Source: Oscillospiraceae bacterium
GTDB taxonomy: Bacteria; Bacillota; Clostridia; Oscillospirales; Ruminococcaceae
Reading direction: 5' to 3'
Assembly (NCBI GenBank): GCA_018110855.1
Contig: JAGBFZ010000237.1
Location: forward strand, 1 to 11,534
DNA: 11,534 nucleotides
The position numbers and the translations under genes are program-made. The notes under the pieces are model-generated. The model did not search any database. It was not told where the DNA came from and saw only the letters and a list, made by a program, of their open reading frames with translations. Each line of letters begins with the position of its first letter. The stretch's first letter is position 1. Shown one piece after another: positions 1 to 6,953 of this stretch.

Positions 1-633
1 AAGGCGTATGCGGAAATGATACGGGATCTTTCTGGAGACGATCCCGAAAAAAGAGCGGAGCATTTAGGGATAATCATCGAGGAAAGCGACCGCCTTGCCG
101 CTCTTGTAAATGATATCATGGACCTTACCAAGCTTGAAAACGGCAGCGCAGAGCTTAACAAGGAGCCGTTCTGCGTGGGCAGCAGGCTAAGGGAGATAAT
201 GACAAGATACACGCTTCTGTCTGAGCGTGACGGCTATAAATTCTATGTCAGTGCAGACGAGGAAGCATGGGGCGAGGCAGACCTTATCAAATTCGATCAG
301 ATAATCTACAATCTTGTGAATAACGCCGTAAACTATTCGGGCGAGGAAAGATCCATCTACATCATGGAGATATGCACTCCGAAAACTATTCAGATAACCG
401 TTACCGATACGGGAGCGGGCATATCCAAGGAGCTTATGCCGCTTATATTTGACCGTTATTACCGAGGTGAAAAATATAAGCGCGAGGTTATCGGAACAGG
501 ACTGGGACTGTCTATCGTTAAGCAGATATTCATACTTCACGGCTTTAAATTCGGAGTAAAATCCGAGGAAGGAGTGGGCAGCACCTTCTGGTTTGAGATG
601 GACAGGGTAAAAAAGCCGGAAAGCGGGCAATAA
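1..633 (+). CDS. Sensor histidine kinase, C-terminal part (5' end outside window)
   Basis: The frame is open from base 1, so this is the 3' part of a longer gene. It encodes the kinase core of a two-component sensor that autophosphorylates on His and passes phosphate to a response regulator. The visible part (210 codons) begins just after the expected H-box: KAYAEMIRDLSG resembles the stretch that follows HELRTPL in HisKA dimerisation helices, so the phospho-accepting His, sensor and membrane segments lie upstream. The ATP-binding domain is complete: N-box NLVNNAVNYSG (codons about 104-114), G1 box DTGAGIS (about 136-142), F-box FDRYYRG, and G2 box GTGLGLSIVKQ (about 165-175), ending in GVGSTFWFEM. 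The partner regulator is presumably upstream and out of view. The stop lies only six bases before the -35 of the next gene's promoter. The kinase family is secure; the signal sensed is unknown. Confidence 0.93.
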   Translation, partial: KAYAEMIRDLSGDDPEKRAEHLGIIIEESDRLAALVNDIMDLTKLENGSAELNKEPFCVGSRLREIMTRYTLLSERDGYKFYVSADEEAWGEADLIKFDQIIYNLVNNAVNYSGEERSIYIMEICTPKTIQITVTDTGAGISKELMPLIFDRYYRGEKYKREVIGTGLGLSIVKQIFILHGFKFGVKSEEGVGSTFWFEMDRVKKPESGQ

Positions 634-639
634 CTCCGC

Positions 640-667
640 TTGACAAATATTTCCCATATGGTATAAT
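640..667 (+). promoter_or_regulatory. Near-consensus sigma-A promoter for the TetR gene
   Basis: A perfect TTGACA (640-645) and a perfect TATAAT (662-667) are separated by 16 bp. An AT-rich palindrome ATAATATTAT (666-675) overlaps the start region and could be part of an autoregulatory operator; that last point is inference. Confidence 0.8.
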
Positions 668-701
668 AATATTATGAAAAATGAAATTCAGAGGTGCTGT
701 A

Positions 702-1301
702 ATGGGAAGAAGTGTTCGCATACCAAAGGAAAAGCTTCTGCAAACGGGTCTGGAAATGATAATAAAGGACGGCTATTCTTCCATAAACATAACCTCTCTG
801 GCACGGGAGGCAGGCTGTTCGACCCAGCCCGTGGCATGGCATTTCGGAAATATGGAGAATTTCCGGAAGGAGCTTGCCGCATATGCTCAGAATTACGTTA
901 ACGAAAAAATGCGCTCCGATACAAAGGACCCTCTTATGTCCTTTCTGCATACGGGAAAGGTCATTATCGACATGGCGTTTGACGAGCCGAAGCTTGTGAG
1001 CTTTATTCGGCTCAGCGAATCGGGAACTGAGTTTTCGGAGGGGACAGGCTTTGTATTTGACGATAAACGAAACGCCGCCCTTGCCTCGGATATTGCTCGG
1101 AAATTCGGTATCCCCGAAAGTGCTGCAGCGGGATTTATGCAGGCAGCCATGGTATATACCCATGGGCTTTCCACCCTTATCTCCACAGGCTTGCTGTCAT
1201 GCGAAAAATCGGGAGCATACAAAATGCTGACAGATTTCGGAGTTGTGTATCTCAAGGGTCTGGGCGTTCCTGAAAGTATTGCGGAAAAGGCTTATGATTA
1301 A
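702..1301 (+). CDS. TetR/AcrR-family transcriptional regulator
   Basis: A predicted 199-residue cytoplasmic DNA-binding repressor. The N-terminal third has the TetR fold: a first helix (KEKLLQTGLEMIIKDGYSSINI) and then the helix-turn-helix SLAREAGCSTQPVAWHFGNMENFRKEL (about residues 28-54), with WHFGNMENF in place of the usual YYHFKNKEEL recognition segment. The remainder is the variable helical ligand and dimer domain, which does not reveal the ligand. I chose the start at 702 rather than 681 because GAGGTG (690-695) sits at good distance from ATG 702, and the seven upstream residues are not part of the fold. It has its own promoter and a terminator directly after it, so it is probably transcribed alone, although it follows the kinase gene closely. 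TetR repressors often control a neighbour, but no obvious target such as an efflux pump is visible here. The family is secure and the function unknown. Confidence 0.9.
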   Translation: MGRSVRIPKEKLLQTGLEMIIKDGYSSINITSLAREAGCSTQPVAWHFGNMENFRKELAAYAQNYVNEKMRSDTKDPLMSFLHTGKVIIDMAFDEPKLVSFIRLSESGTEFSEGTGFVFDDKRNAALASDIARKFGIPESAAAGFMQAAMVYTHGLSTLISTGLLSCEKSGAYKMLTDFGVVYLKGLGVPESIAEKAYD

Positions 1302-1307
1302 AAGAAA

Positions 1308-1347
1308 GCAGTCGGGAGCGCTTTTAAAGGCTCACGGCTGCCTTTTT
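1308..1347 (+). terminator. Rho-independent terminator after the TetR gene
   Basis: Arms 1308-1319 (GCAGTCGGGAGC) and 1330-1341 (GCTCACGGCTGC) pair over 12 positions with one G.U pair and one G.A mismatch. The loop is 10 nt, and TTTTT follows at 1343-1347. It begins seven bases after the TAA stop. Confidence 0.85.
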
Positions 1348-1362
1348 GTATCCGCTCAGTCA

Positions 1363-1392
1363 TTGACCAAAGTAAAAAAGGGGAAATATAAT
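1363..1392 (+). promoter_or_regulatory. Promoter-like sequence between tetR and ptsI
   Basis: TTGACC (1363-1368) and TATAAT (1387-1392) are 18 bp apart. The -10 box overlaps the ATG (1391) of the mini-ORF, so a transcript starting from it would lack that start codon. Either the promoter serves a short RNA ending at the 1463-1495 hairpin, or one of the two signals is fortuitous. Confidence 0.4.
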
Positions 1393-1477
1393 GTTATGTG
1401 AAAAATGCGGGGGACAGATGGAAAAGATCATAGCATCATGGAATTTTAATAATTTCAGTAAAGCCGCTGCAAGCTGA
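1391..1477 (+). CDS. Possible 28-residue zinc-knuckle mini-protein or gene remnant
   Basis: A short frame, ATG 1391 to TGA 1475-1477, encodes MLCEKCGGQMEKIIASWNFN followed by NFSKAAAS. The start is preceded by AAGGGG (1378-1383) at seven-base spacing. The CEKCGG pair resembles the first knuckle of the small zinc-ribbon domains common in Clostridia, but the second Cys pair is missing and the frame runs into the downstream hairpin. It may be a degraded remnant of a longer zinc-ribbon protein, a real micro-protein, or chance. The overlap of its ATG with a TATAAT box argues against simple expression from that promoter; read-through from tetR would have to pass a terminator. Confidence is low. Confidence 0.25.
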   Translation: MLCEKCGGQMEKIIASWNFNNFSKAAAS

Positions 1478-1495
1478 TACAGAGCTTGCAGCGGC
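1463..1495 (-). terminator. Hairpin terminator at the 3' end of the pts operon
   Basis: A perfect 13-bp stem (GCCGCTGCAAGCT at 1463-1475 with 1483-1495) encloses a 7-nt loop, 10 bases beyond the ptsI stop. On the minus strand it is followed by TTTACTG, a short U-tract; on the plus strand no T-run follows. It best fits the end of the ptsGHI transcript, though the U-tract is weak. Confidence 0.6.
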
Positions 1496-1504
1496 AGCTT
1501 GCTG

Positions 1505-3142
1505 TCACTGTTTTGACAGATCGATCTTTCTCACAGCGGCTCTGACTTTCAGAACGAAGGCGGGTGAAACAGAAAGCTCGTCAATGCCCATTCTCAGGAA
1601 AGCCTCTGTTAATGCAGTATCCGCTGCAAGCTCTCCGCAGATGCCTATCCATGCGCCATGTCGGTGAGCATTTTTTGCGGACATTTCGATGAGACGCAGA
1701 ACAGCTTCATGATGGGTATCGCAGAACCGTTCAATATGGGGATTCTGCCTGTCGCAGGCGAGAGTGTACTGAGTCAGATCGTTAGTGCCGACGCTGAAAA
1801 AATCCACCATAGGAGCGAGCCTGTCGCTTATCAGAGCAGCAGCAGGCGTCTCGATCATAATGCCCAGTTCAATGCTGTCGGAATACGCGATCTTTTCCGC
1901 GTCCAGCTCCTGTCTGACCTGACTGCAAAGCGAAAGTATCTCCTCCAGCTCGGAGGTGCTTGTTATCATGGGAAACATGATACCCAGCCTGCCGTAAACA
2001 GAGGCTCTGTACAACGCCCTGAGCTGTACCCTGAATATATCGGGATGTGACAGGCAAAGCCTTATGGCACGAAGTCCCATAGCGGGATTTTCCTCTTTTT
2101 CAAGATGAAAATAATCCACCTGCTTGTCTGCGCCGATATCAAGAGTCCTGATAATAACCTTTTTAGGTGCCATGCTTTCAAGAACACGCTTGTAGATTGC
2201 AAACTGCTCTTCCTCGGTAGGATAATCGGTATTTTCAAGATACAGAAATTCGCTTCTGAAAAGCCCTATCCCGCCTGCATCACTCGTAAGCACAGCGCCG
2301 ATATTGTCAGCACTTCCAATGTTCGCAAATATGCTGATCGTTCTGCCGTCTAAGGTAATGTTTTCTTTTCCTTTAAGCTCCTGAAGGAGCTTTTTCTTTT
2401 CTTCCTCTTCCCGCTGCCTTTCTCTGTATTCCGATAATGTTTTTTCGTCAGGCTCCACGATAAATGTTCCGTTAAAGCCGTCTGCTATTGCAATAGCACC
2501 GTCCTCGATCCGGTCAAGAAATGTATTCCCCAGCCCGATAATTGCAGGAATATTCATATTTCTTGCAAGGATAGCCGTATGCGAATTTGAGGAACCGAAG
2601 GAGGTCACAAAGGCAAGCACCTTATCCTTGTCAAGAGCCACAGTTTCGCTGGGAGCAAGATCGTCCGCACAGATGACAGCCTTTTCCGAAGATATGCTCC
2701 GCTCCTTGTCACAGCCGCTCAGACACGCAATTATCCTGTTGGAAATGTCATGTATGTCAGCGGCTCTTGCCTGCATATAGCTGTCCTCCATGGAAGAGAA
2801 CATTTCCGCAAAGTTGTCCGAAGTGGCTGCTACGGCATACTCGGCATTCACATTCTGCCCTCTTATCATTTCTGTTATGGCGTCGTTATAATCGTCGTCT
2901 TCGATCATCATCATGTGTATCTCAAAGATCTGCGCATTTGCTTCGCCGACTTCCTGCAGAGCCTTTTCATAAATTTCCTGAAGCTGAGCAGCTGCCTTTT
3001 CCTTTGCTGCTTTCAGACGTGAAAGCTCTTGGTCAGCGTTATCGATTTTTATGCGCTTTACCTGAACATCCTGCCGCCTGAATACAGATATCCTGCCAAT
3101 GGCAATTGCACCGTAAACGCCTTTTCCCTGATATTTCGTCAT
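1505..3142 (-). CDS. ptsI: PTS enzyme I (phosphoenolpyruvate-protein phosphotransferase)
   Basis: Enzyme I of the sugar phosphotransferase system: a cytoplasmic enzyme that takes phosphate from phosphoenolpyruvate and passes it to HPr. The product is 545 residues, within the usual range. The N-terminal part is the HPr-binding and swivelling domain. The active-site motif SNSHTAILARN places the phospho-His at residue 188 (189 in E. coli). The C-terminal PEP-binding barrel shows GIGLFRSEFLYL, IRTLDIGADK, NPAMGLRAIR, GIMIETPAA, VGTNDLTQYTLACDR and ICGELA, with the catalytic Cys at 502. I prefer the start at 3142 (MTKYQGKGV): AAAGGAG (3152-3158) directly abuts the upstream ATG at 3151 but lies nine bases from this one, and this start gives near-canonical residue numbers. 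It is the last gene of ptsG-ptsH-ptsI, 45 bp after ptsH and followed by a hairpin. Confidence 0.97.
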   Translation of the reverse strand: MTKYQGKGVYGAIAIGRISVFRRQDVQVKRIKIDNADQELSRLKAAKEKAAAQLQEIYEKALQEVGEANAQIFEIHMMMIEDDDYNDAITEMIRGQNVNAEYAVAATSDNFAEMFSSMEDSYMQARAADIHDISNRIIACLSGCDKERSISSEKAVICADDLAPSETVALDKDKVLAFVTSFGSSNSHTAILARNMNIPAIIGLGNTFLDRIEDGAIAIADGFNGTFIVEPDEKTLSEYRERQREEEEKKKLLQELKGKENITLDGRTISIFANIGSADNIGAVLTSDAGGIGLFRSEFLYLENTDYPTEEEQFAIYKRVLESMAPKKVIIRTLDIGADKQVDYFHLEKEENPAMGLRAIRLCLSHPDIFRVQLRALYRASVYGRLGIMFPMITSTSELEEILSLCSQVRQELDAEKIAYSDSIELGIMIETPAAALISDRLAPMVDFFSVGTNDLTQYTLACDRQNPHIERFCDTHHEAVLRLIEMSAKNAHRHGAWIGICGELAADTALTEAFLRMGIDELSVSPAFVLKVRAAVRKIDLSKQ

Positions 3143-3187
3143 AGGTCTCATCTCCTTTCTTCGGTGTGAATATGCGGGACCGACTTC

Positions 3188-3445
3188 TTACAGATTGTTC
3201 TCCAAAAAACTTCTGATCTCTGCAAGCGAAGCCTCTTCATTACCGCCGTTTGCCGTTACGGTAATTGTATCTCCGCATTTTACTCCCAGACCCATAAGCG
3301 CCATGATCTTTGCTGCACCCACGGTTTTATCGCCTTTTGTAATGGTGATCTCGCTGTCAAGAGCTTTTGCAGCCTTAGCGAGCATTCCTGCAGGTCTTGC
3401 ATGGATACCCAGCTCGTCCTTGATTGTGTAAGTGAAAGCTTTCAT
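3188..3445 (-). CDS. ptsH: HPr phosphocarrier protein lacking Ser46
   Basis: The small cytoplasmic carrier that relays phosphate from enzyme I to the EIIA domain. It has 85 residues, the usual size. The active-site motif GIHARPAG gives His15 in exact register with Bacillus HPr. The alignment to B. subtilis HPr from residue 13 to about 56 needs no gap. At position 46, where Firmicutes HPr usually has the Ser phosphorylated by HPr kinase, this protein has Lys (GAAKIMALMGLG instead of NLKSIMGVMSLG). Energy transfer should therefore work, while CcpA-type signalling through HPr(Ser-P) should not. A ribosome site (AAAGGAAA) precedes the start. The gene begins 18 bp after the ptsG stop, so the two are co-transcribed. 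The identity as HPr is secure; the regulatory consequence is inference. Confidence 0.96.
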   Translation of the reverse strand: MKAFTYTIKDELGIHARPAGMLAKAAKALDSEITITKGDKTVGAAKIMALMGLGVKCGDTITVTANGGNEEASLAEIRSFLENNL

Positions 3446-3463
3446 AGTGATGTTTTCCTTTCT

Positions 3464-5590
3464 TTATCTGATCTCAATGAGTTTATTTCCAACGGATACC
3501 TGTTCCGACGGGACAGCTTCAACTGTGTTATAATCCTCTGTATTGCAGATGATCATAGGGGTCGTTGCATGATATCCTTCATTACGGATGCTGTTCAGAT
3601 CAAATGAGATCAGCAGATCGCCCTTGTGAACAGTCTGTCCGTCTGTTACATGAGCTTCAAAGAATCTGCCGTTCAGCTTTACTGTGTCGATACCGATATG
3701 GAGCAGTATCTCACAGCCCTCGTCGGACACCAGATTGATCGCGTGCTTTGTATCAAAGACCATATTCACCTTGCCGCTGCAGGGTGAATACAGCATCCCC
3801 TCCGAAGGCTCAATGGCAGCTCCTTCGCCCAGCGCTTTGGAAGAAAATGCTTCGTCCTGCACATCTTCCATTGCAACAAATCTGCCGTTCATGTGGGAAT
3901 ACAATATTATAGACTGAGCTTCATGCTTATCCTGTTTTACGGGAGCAGGCTCCGAAAAATTCTCATCGTTCAGCAGAGCGTCAATATTTTCTGCGGCATC
4001 CGTGTCCAGAAAATCCTCCAGATCTGATTTGATAACAGCGACCTGAGGTCCGTAAATGATCTGAATGCCGTTTCCTTTGTGGATCACGCCCGATGCGCCG
4101 CTTTTTCTGAGCAGGCTGTCCTGTACCTTATCGGGGTCGTTTACAGTTATCCTCAGCCGTGTTGCACAGCAGTCCACATCGGAAAGATTGGACTTCCCTC
4201 CCAGACCCTTCAGGATAAGTGCGCTTACTCTGTCAGGGTTGTCATTTGAATTGGCAGCGGTTTCTTTTCTGTCATTCATATCCTTGCGGGTGTAGAGCTT
4301 GGTTTCTTCGTTATCGGCTTCTCTGCCGGGAGTTTTAAGATCAAGCTTTGTGATCATAAAATAGAACACATAGTAATAAACAACCGCATAAACAAGTCCC
4401 ACAATGATTATCCATATCCAGCTTGTCTTTGCATTTCCCTGCAAAATACCGAACAGGGTCAGGTCAATAATACCGCCGGAGAAGGTCATGCCGACACCTA
4501 CGTTGAAAATATGCATCAGCATATAGGAAAGACCTGCAAGGACACAATGCACTGCATACATGACAGGAGCAACAAAAAGGAATGTAAATTCCAGCGGCTC
4601 TGTGATACCTGTCAGCATAGATGTCAGTGCAGCAGAGAGAAGCAGACCGCCTGCTGATTTTTTCTTTTCCGGTCTGGCGGCTTTGTATATGGCAAATGCA
4701 GCTGCAGGCAGACCAAAGATCATAAACGGGAATTTGCCTGACATAAACCTTGTTGCAGATACCGAGAAGTGTTCTGCAGATCCGGATGCAAGCTCAGCAA
4801 AGAAAATGTTCTGGGCACCCTGTACCGTAACGCCGTCAATTATCATGGAACCGCCAAGCTCTGTCTGCCATATCGGCATATAGAACACATGGTGCAGACC
4901 GAAGGGGATAAGTGCACGTTCGATAATACCATATACCCATGTTCCTCCATAGCCTGATGCCAGCACAAACTGACCCAGATATGAAATACCGCCCTGAACC
5001 ACAGGCCATATATAGAACATGACAATGCCGACAATAAGGTAAACAACGCTTGTGATTATCGGAACAAATCTTGTACCGCCAAAGAAGGATAATACCTGAG
5101 GCAGCTTTATCTTATAAAAACGATTATGCAGGGCTGCAACACCAAGCCCGACAATGATGCCGCCGAACACGCCCATCTGGAGTGTCGGCATGCCAAGGGC
5201 AGTTGTTGTGGAGTTTGCAGCCATAGCCTCTGCGCCGCCCTTAGCGGAGATCAGGGTGCTGATAGCAGTATTCATTATAAGGTATCCGATCGCACCTGAA
5301 AGGGCAGCGACCTCTTTTTCCTTTTTTGCCATACCAATAGCAACGCCCATTGCAAACAGCAAAGCCAGATTATCGAATACAATGCTGCCTGTTTTGCTCA
5401 TTATGTCAAGAATGGTGTAGAGGGTGCCGCCTTCTTTGATGACATCGGTTAATCCGTATGTTTCCAATGTGGTGGGGTTTGTAAATGAGCTTCCGATGCC
5501 CAGCAGCAGACCGGCAACGGGAAGCAGCGCGATCGGAAGCATGAAGGAACGTCCGACACGCTGCAAAACTCCAAAGATCTTTTCTTTCAT
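3464..5590 (-). CDS. ptsG: Glucose-type PTS permease, fused EIICBA
   Basis: A membrane permease that imports and phosphorylates a hexose, most likely glucose, using phosphate from HPr. The product is 708 residues with the order IIC-IIB-IIA, as in B. subtilis PtsG. The IIC membrane domain (about residues 1-420) has multiple hydrophobic segments and the family signatures RFVPI, ERALIPFGLHHVFY and LTGITEPLEF. After a polar linker, IIB carries the phospho-Cys in DCCATRLRITV (Cys475). IIA has both active-site histidines, in TKHAIN (His616) and LLHIGIDTVKLNG (His631, the phosphorylated one). The start at 5590 is chosen because the strong AGGAGGT lies six bases before it; the upstream ATGs at 5608 and 5596 overlap or abut that site. 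The short predicted leader leaves little room for a GlcT-type antiterminator. Glucose is inferred from overall similarity; GlcNAc or another glucoside is less likely. Confidence 0.94.
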   Translation of the reverse strand: MKEKIFGVLQRVGRSFMLPIALLPVAGLLLGIGSSFTNPTTLETYGLTDVIKEGGTLYTILDIMSKTGSIVFDNLALLFAMGVAIGMAKKEKEVAALSGAIGYLIMNTAISTLISAKGGAEAMAANSTTTALGMPTLQMGVFGGIIVGLGVAALHNRFYKIKLPQVLSFFGGTRFVPIITSVVYLIVGIVMFYIWPVVQGGISYLGQFVLASGYGGTWVYGIIERALIPFGLHHVFYMPIWQTELGGSMIIDGVTVQGAQNIFFAELASGSAEHFSVSATRFMSGKFPFMIFGLPAAAFAIYKAARPEKKKSAGGLLLSAALTSMLTGITEPLEFTFLFVAPVMYAVHCVLAGLSYMLMHIFNVGVGMTFSGGIIDLTLFGILQGNAKTSWIWIIIVGLVYAVVYYYVFYFMITKLDLKTPGREADNEETKLYTRKDMNDRKETAANSNDNPDRVSALILKGLGGKSNLSDVDCCATRLRITVNDPDKVQDSLLRKSGASGVIHKGNGIQIIYGPQVAVIKSDLEDFLDTDAAENIDALLNDENFSEPAPVKQDKHEAQSIILYSHMNGRFVAMEDVQDEAFSSKALGEGAAIEPSEGMLYSPCSGKVNMVFDTKHAINLVSDEGCEILLHIGIDTVKLNGRFFEAHVTDGQTVHKGDLLISFDLNSIRNEGYHATTPMIICNTEDYNTVEAVPSEQVSVGNKLIEIR

Positions 5591-5631
5591 AGTCATACCT
5601 CCTACCATTTATTTTGTTGTTTCATTTATAT

Positions 5632-5659
5632 TTTATACAACAAAAATTTTTATAGTCAA
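5632..5659 (-). promoter_or_regulatory. Promoter of the ptsGHI operon
   Basis: On the minus strand TTGACT (5654-5659) and TATAAA (5632-5637) are 16 bp apart. The leader to the ptsG start would be about 35 nt. The promoter lies downstream of the regulator's terminator, so the operon has its own start. Confidence 0.65.
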
Positions 5660-5672
5660 AATACAAAAAAAT

Positions 5673-5705
5673 CACCGCACAGATCGGGGCAGGATCTGTG
5701 CGGTG
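5673..5705 (-). terminator. Rho-independent terminator after the AraC-family gene
   Basis: Near-perfect stem ACCGCACAGATC / GATCTGTGCGGT with loop GGGGCAG. On the minus strand it is followed directly by GATTTTTTTG. No T-run follows on the plus strand, so it acts for the leftward regulator gene and insulates ptsG from it. Confidence 0.9.
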
Positions 5706-5718
5706 GAGACATGACATA

Positions 5719-6582
5719 TTAAGAAAAGCTTTCAGAGGTCTTTGAAGTCCGATACAGCTTTTTGTATTCTGATGGAGTACAGCCGTTGATATTTTTAAAA
5801 ACTCTGTTGAAAGTGGTGAGACTGGAAAAACCCACCTGCAAAGCCACATTGGTTATAGAGCTGCCGCTTTCAAGCAGAAGAAGCTCCGCCGCTTTGACCC
5901 TGCGTCGGTTGAGAAAATTTATAAAGGTAGTGTTGCTGTATTTCTTGAATATCCTTGAAAAATGATAAGGACTGTAGCCTGCGATGCTTGCGAGCTTTTC
6001 AAGAGTAATATCGTTTGCATAATTCTGCTCGATGTGTTTAAGTATAAGATTGAATTTGTCCGCATATTTTCCGCCGTCATCGTATTTTATCTCGCTGAGC
6101 TGATACTCCTTGACTCTGGCAAGGAGAGTTACCAGCTTTATGTAGATATACACCTCAGTAACGTCAGTGAAATTTGAATACAGGACATATATCTCCTCAA
6201 GAAGATGATTCATAGACCGAAGGAATTCCTTGTCATAATCGGAGTTAATAAGTACAGGCTCGGAGAGAATAGAGTAAAGCTCAGACAGTGCGGGATTTGA
6301 GACAAGGGAATTATTGTCGCAAAGGAAAATAAGCCTTCTGCCCGACTGAGCCTTGAGCATATGCAGCGTACCGCCGGGGATTATTAGAATATCTCTTTCG
6401 CAAAGCTTATAATCCTTGCCTGCGCATATCGCTTCAAAGCCGTTTGTGAGAGGCATGATTATCTCAATGGCATTGTGCCAGTGAAGAGGGTATTCCTCGT
6501 CCTCAATATTGTCGTATAAAAGAACGCTTCTGTTCTGAATATAGTCAACAGTTTCAAAATCGCCGTTAAGATGTACGATCAT
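5719..6582 (-). CDS. AraC-family transcriptional regulator
   Basis: A 287-residue cytoplasmic regulator. The N-terminal half is cupin-like and probably binds a sugar or derivative: it includes HWHNAIEIIMPL and the strand-rich ILIIPGGTLHMLKAQSG. The C-terminal half (about residues 175-280) is a double helix-turn-helix AraC domain: ITLEKLASIAGYSPYHFSRIFKKY, then SITNVALQVGFSSLTTFNRVFKNINGCTPSEYKKLY, both typical. AAAGGTG precedes the ATG at a normal distance. It sits upstream of ptsGHI in the same direction and diverges from the transaldolase gene, with a 371-bp region between them. AraC regulators of this build usually activate sugar-use genes near them, so the transaldolase gene, the pts operon or the xylanase unit are candidate targets. 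The sequence does not show which. The family is secure and the ligand unknown. Confidence 0.93.
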   Translation of the reverse strand: MIVHLNGDFETVDYIQNRSVLLYDNIEDEEYPLHWHNAIEIIMPLTNGFEAICAGKDYKLCERDILIIPGGTLHMLKAQSGRRLIFLCDNNSLVSNPALSELYSILSEPVLINSDYDKEFLRSMNHLLEEIYVLYSNFTDVTEVYIYIKLVTLLARVKEYQLSEIKYDDGGKYADKFNLILKHIEQNYANDITLEKLASIAGYSPYHFSRIFKKYSNTTFINFLNRRRVKAAELLLLESGSSITNVALQVGFSSLTTFNRVFKNINGCTPSEYKKLYRTSKTSESFS

Positions 6583-6604
6583 ATTAGCTTCACCTTTCTG
6601 ATAT

Positions 6605-6695
6605 AACTATAATGCATAAATTGCTATCATAAGATCTGATCTGATAAACTATACATAGTTCCTGTGTGAAATTTGCTGATATTATTATAATAATA
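6605..6695. promoter_or_regulatory. Candidate operator cluster upstream of the AraC-family gene
   Basis: Three dyads or repeats lie within 91 bp of the divergent region: AACTATACATAGTT (6647-6660, a perfect 6-bp inverted repeat) with a second half-copy AACTATA at 6605-6611; the direct repeat GATCTGATCTGAT (6633-6645); and the perfect 16-bp palindrome TATTATTATAATAATA (6680-6695). On the minus strand TATAGT boxes at 6606-6611 and 6648-6653 overlap the AACTATA copies and could be -10 elements of the regulator gene. No good -35 is seen for either. Binding is inferred from position and symmetry only. Confidence 0.35.
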
Positions 6696-6852
6696 ACACG
6701 CCTTGTAAAAAAATGCAATACATTCAAGACTTATTTTCTTAACAATATTATGTTCAGCCTCCGATCATTGAATATACCCTTTTTCAGTCCCTGTATTTTA
6801 CGGGGGCTGTTCTGATATCACAAAATATAAGAAAAACTGCACAATAATCGAT

Positions 6853-6881
6853 AGGAAAATGCGGACCGGAAAATTTATAAT
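6853..6881 (+). promoter_or_regulatory. Candidate promoter of the transaldolase gene
   Basis: TATAAT at 6876-6881 has a poor -35 (AGGAAA, 6853-6858) at 17 bp. A good -10 with a weak -35 suits an activator-dependent promoter, which would agree with the divergent AraC-family gene. The rest of the region from 6700 to 6850 shows no stronger signal. Confidence 0.4.
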
Positions 6882-6901
6882 ATAAATAAAGGTGGATGCT
6901 G

Positions 6902-6935
6902 TACAGATGACAGTTCATCCCATCTGTAATTTTTT
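6902..6935 (+). terminator. Attenuator-like hairpin in the transaldolase leader
   Basis: TACAGATG (6902-6909) pairs perfectly with CATCTGTA (6921-6928). The loop is 11 nt and TTTTTT follows at 6930-6935, ending only a few bases before the ribosome site AAAGGA (6939-6944). It has the form of an intrinsic terminator inside the 5' leader, so it could attenuate transcription or limit access to the ribosome site. The stem is short and only 3 of 8 pairs are G-C, so it may be leaky. Confidence 0.45.
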
Positions 6936-6953
6936 ATGAAAGGATCGGATATA

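Noticed and set aside
1505..1519. CTGTCA/TGACAG hairpin at the ptsI stop codon as a separate terminator
   Set aside because: Only six pairs, overlapping the stop codon, with no T-run; the 13-bp hairpin just beyond is the better candidate.
5591..5680. A GlcT/LicT-type antiterminator target in front of ptsG
   Set aside because: The predicted leader is only about 35 nt and has no terminator hairpin; the strong hairpin at 5673-5705 lies upstream of the promoter and belongs to the regulator gene.
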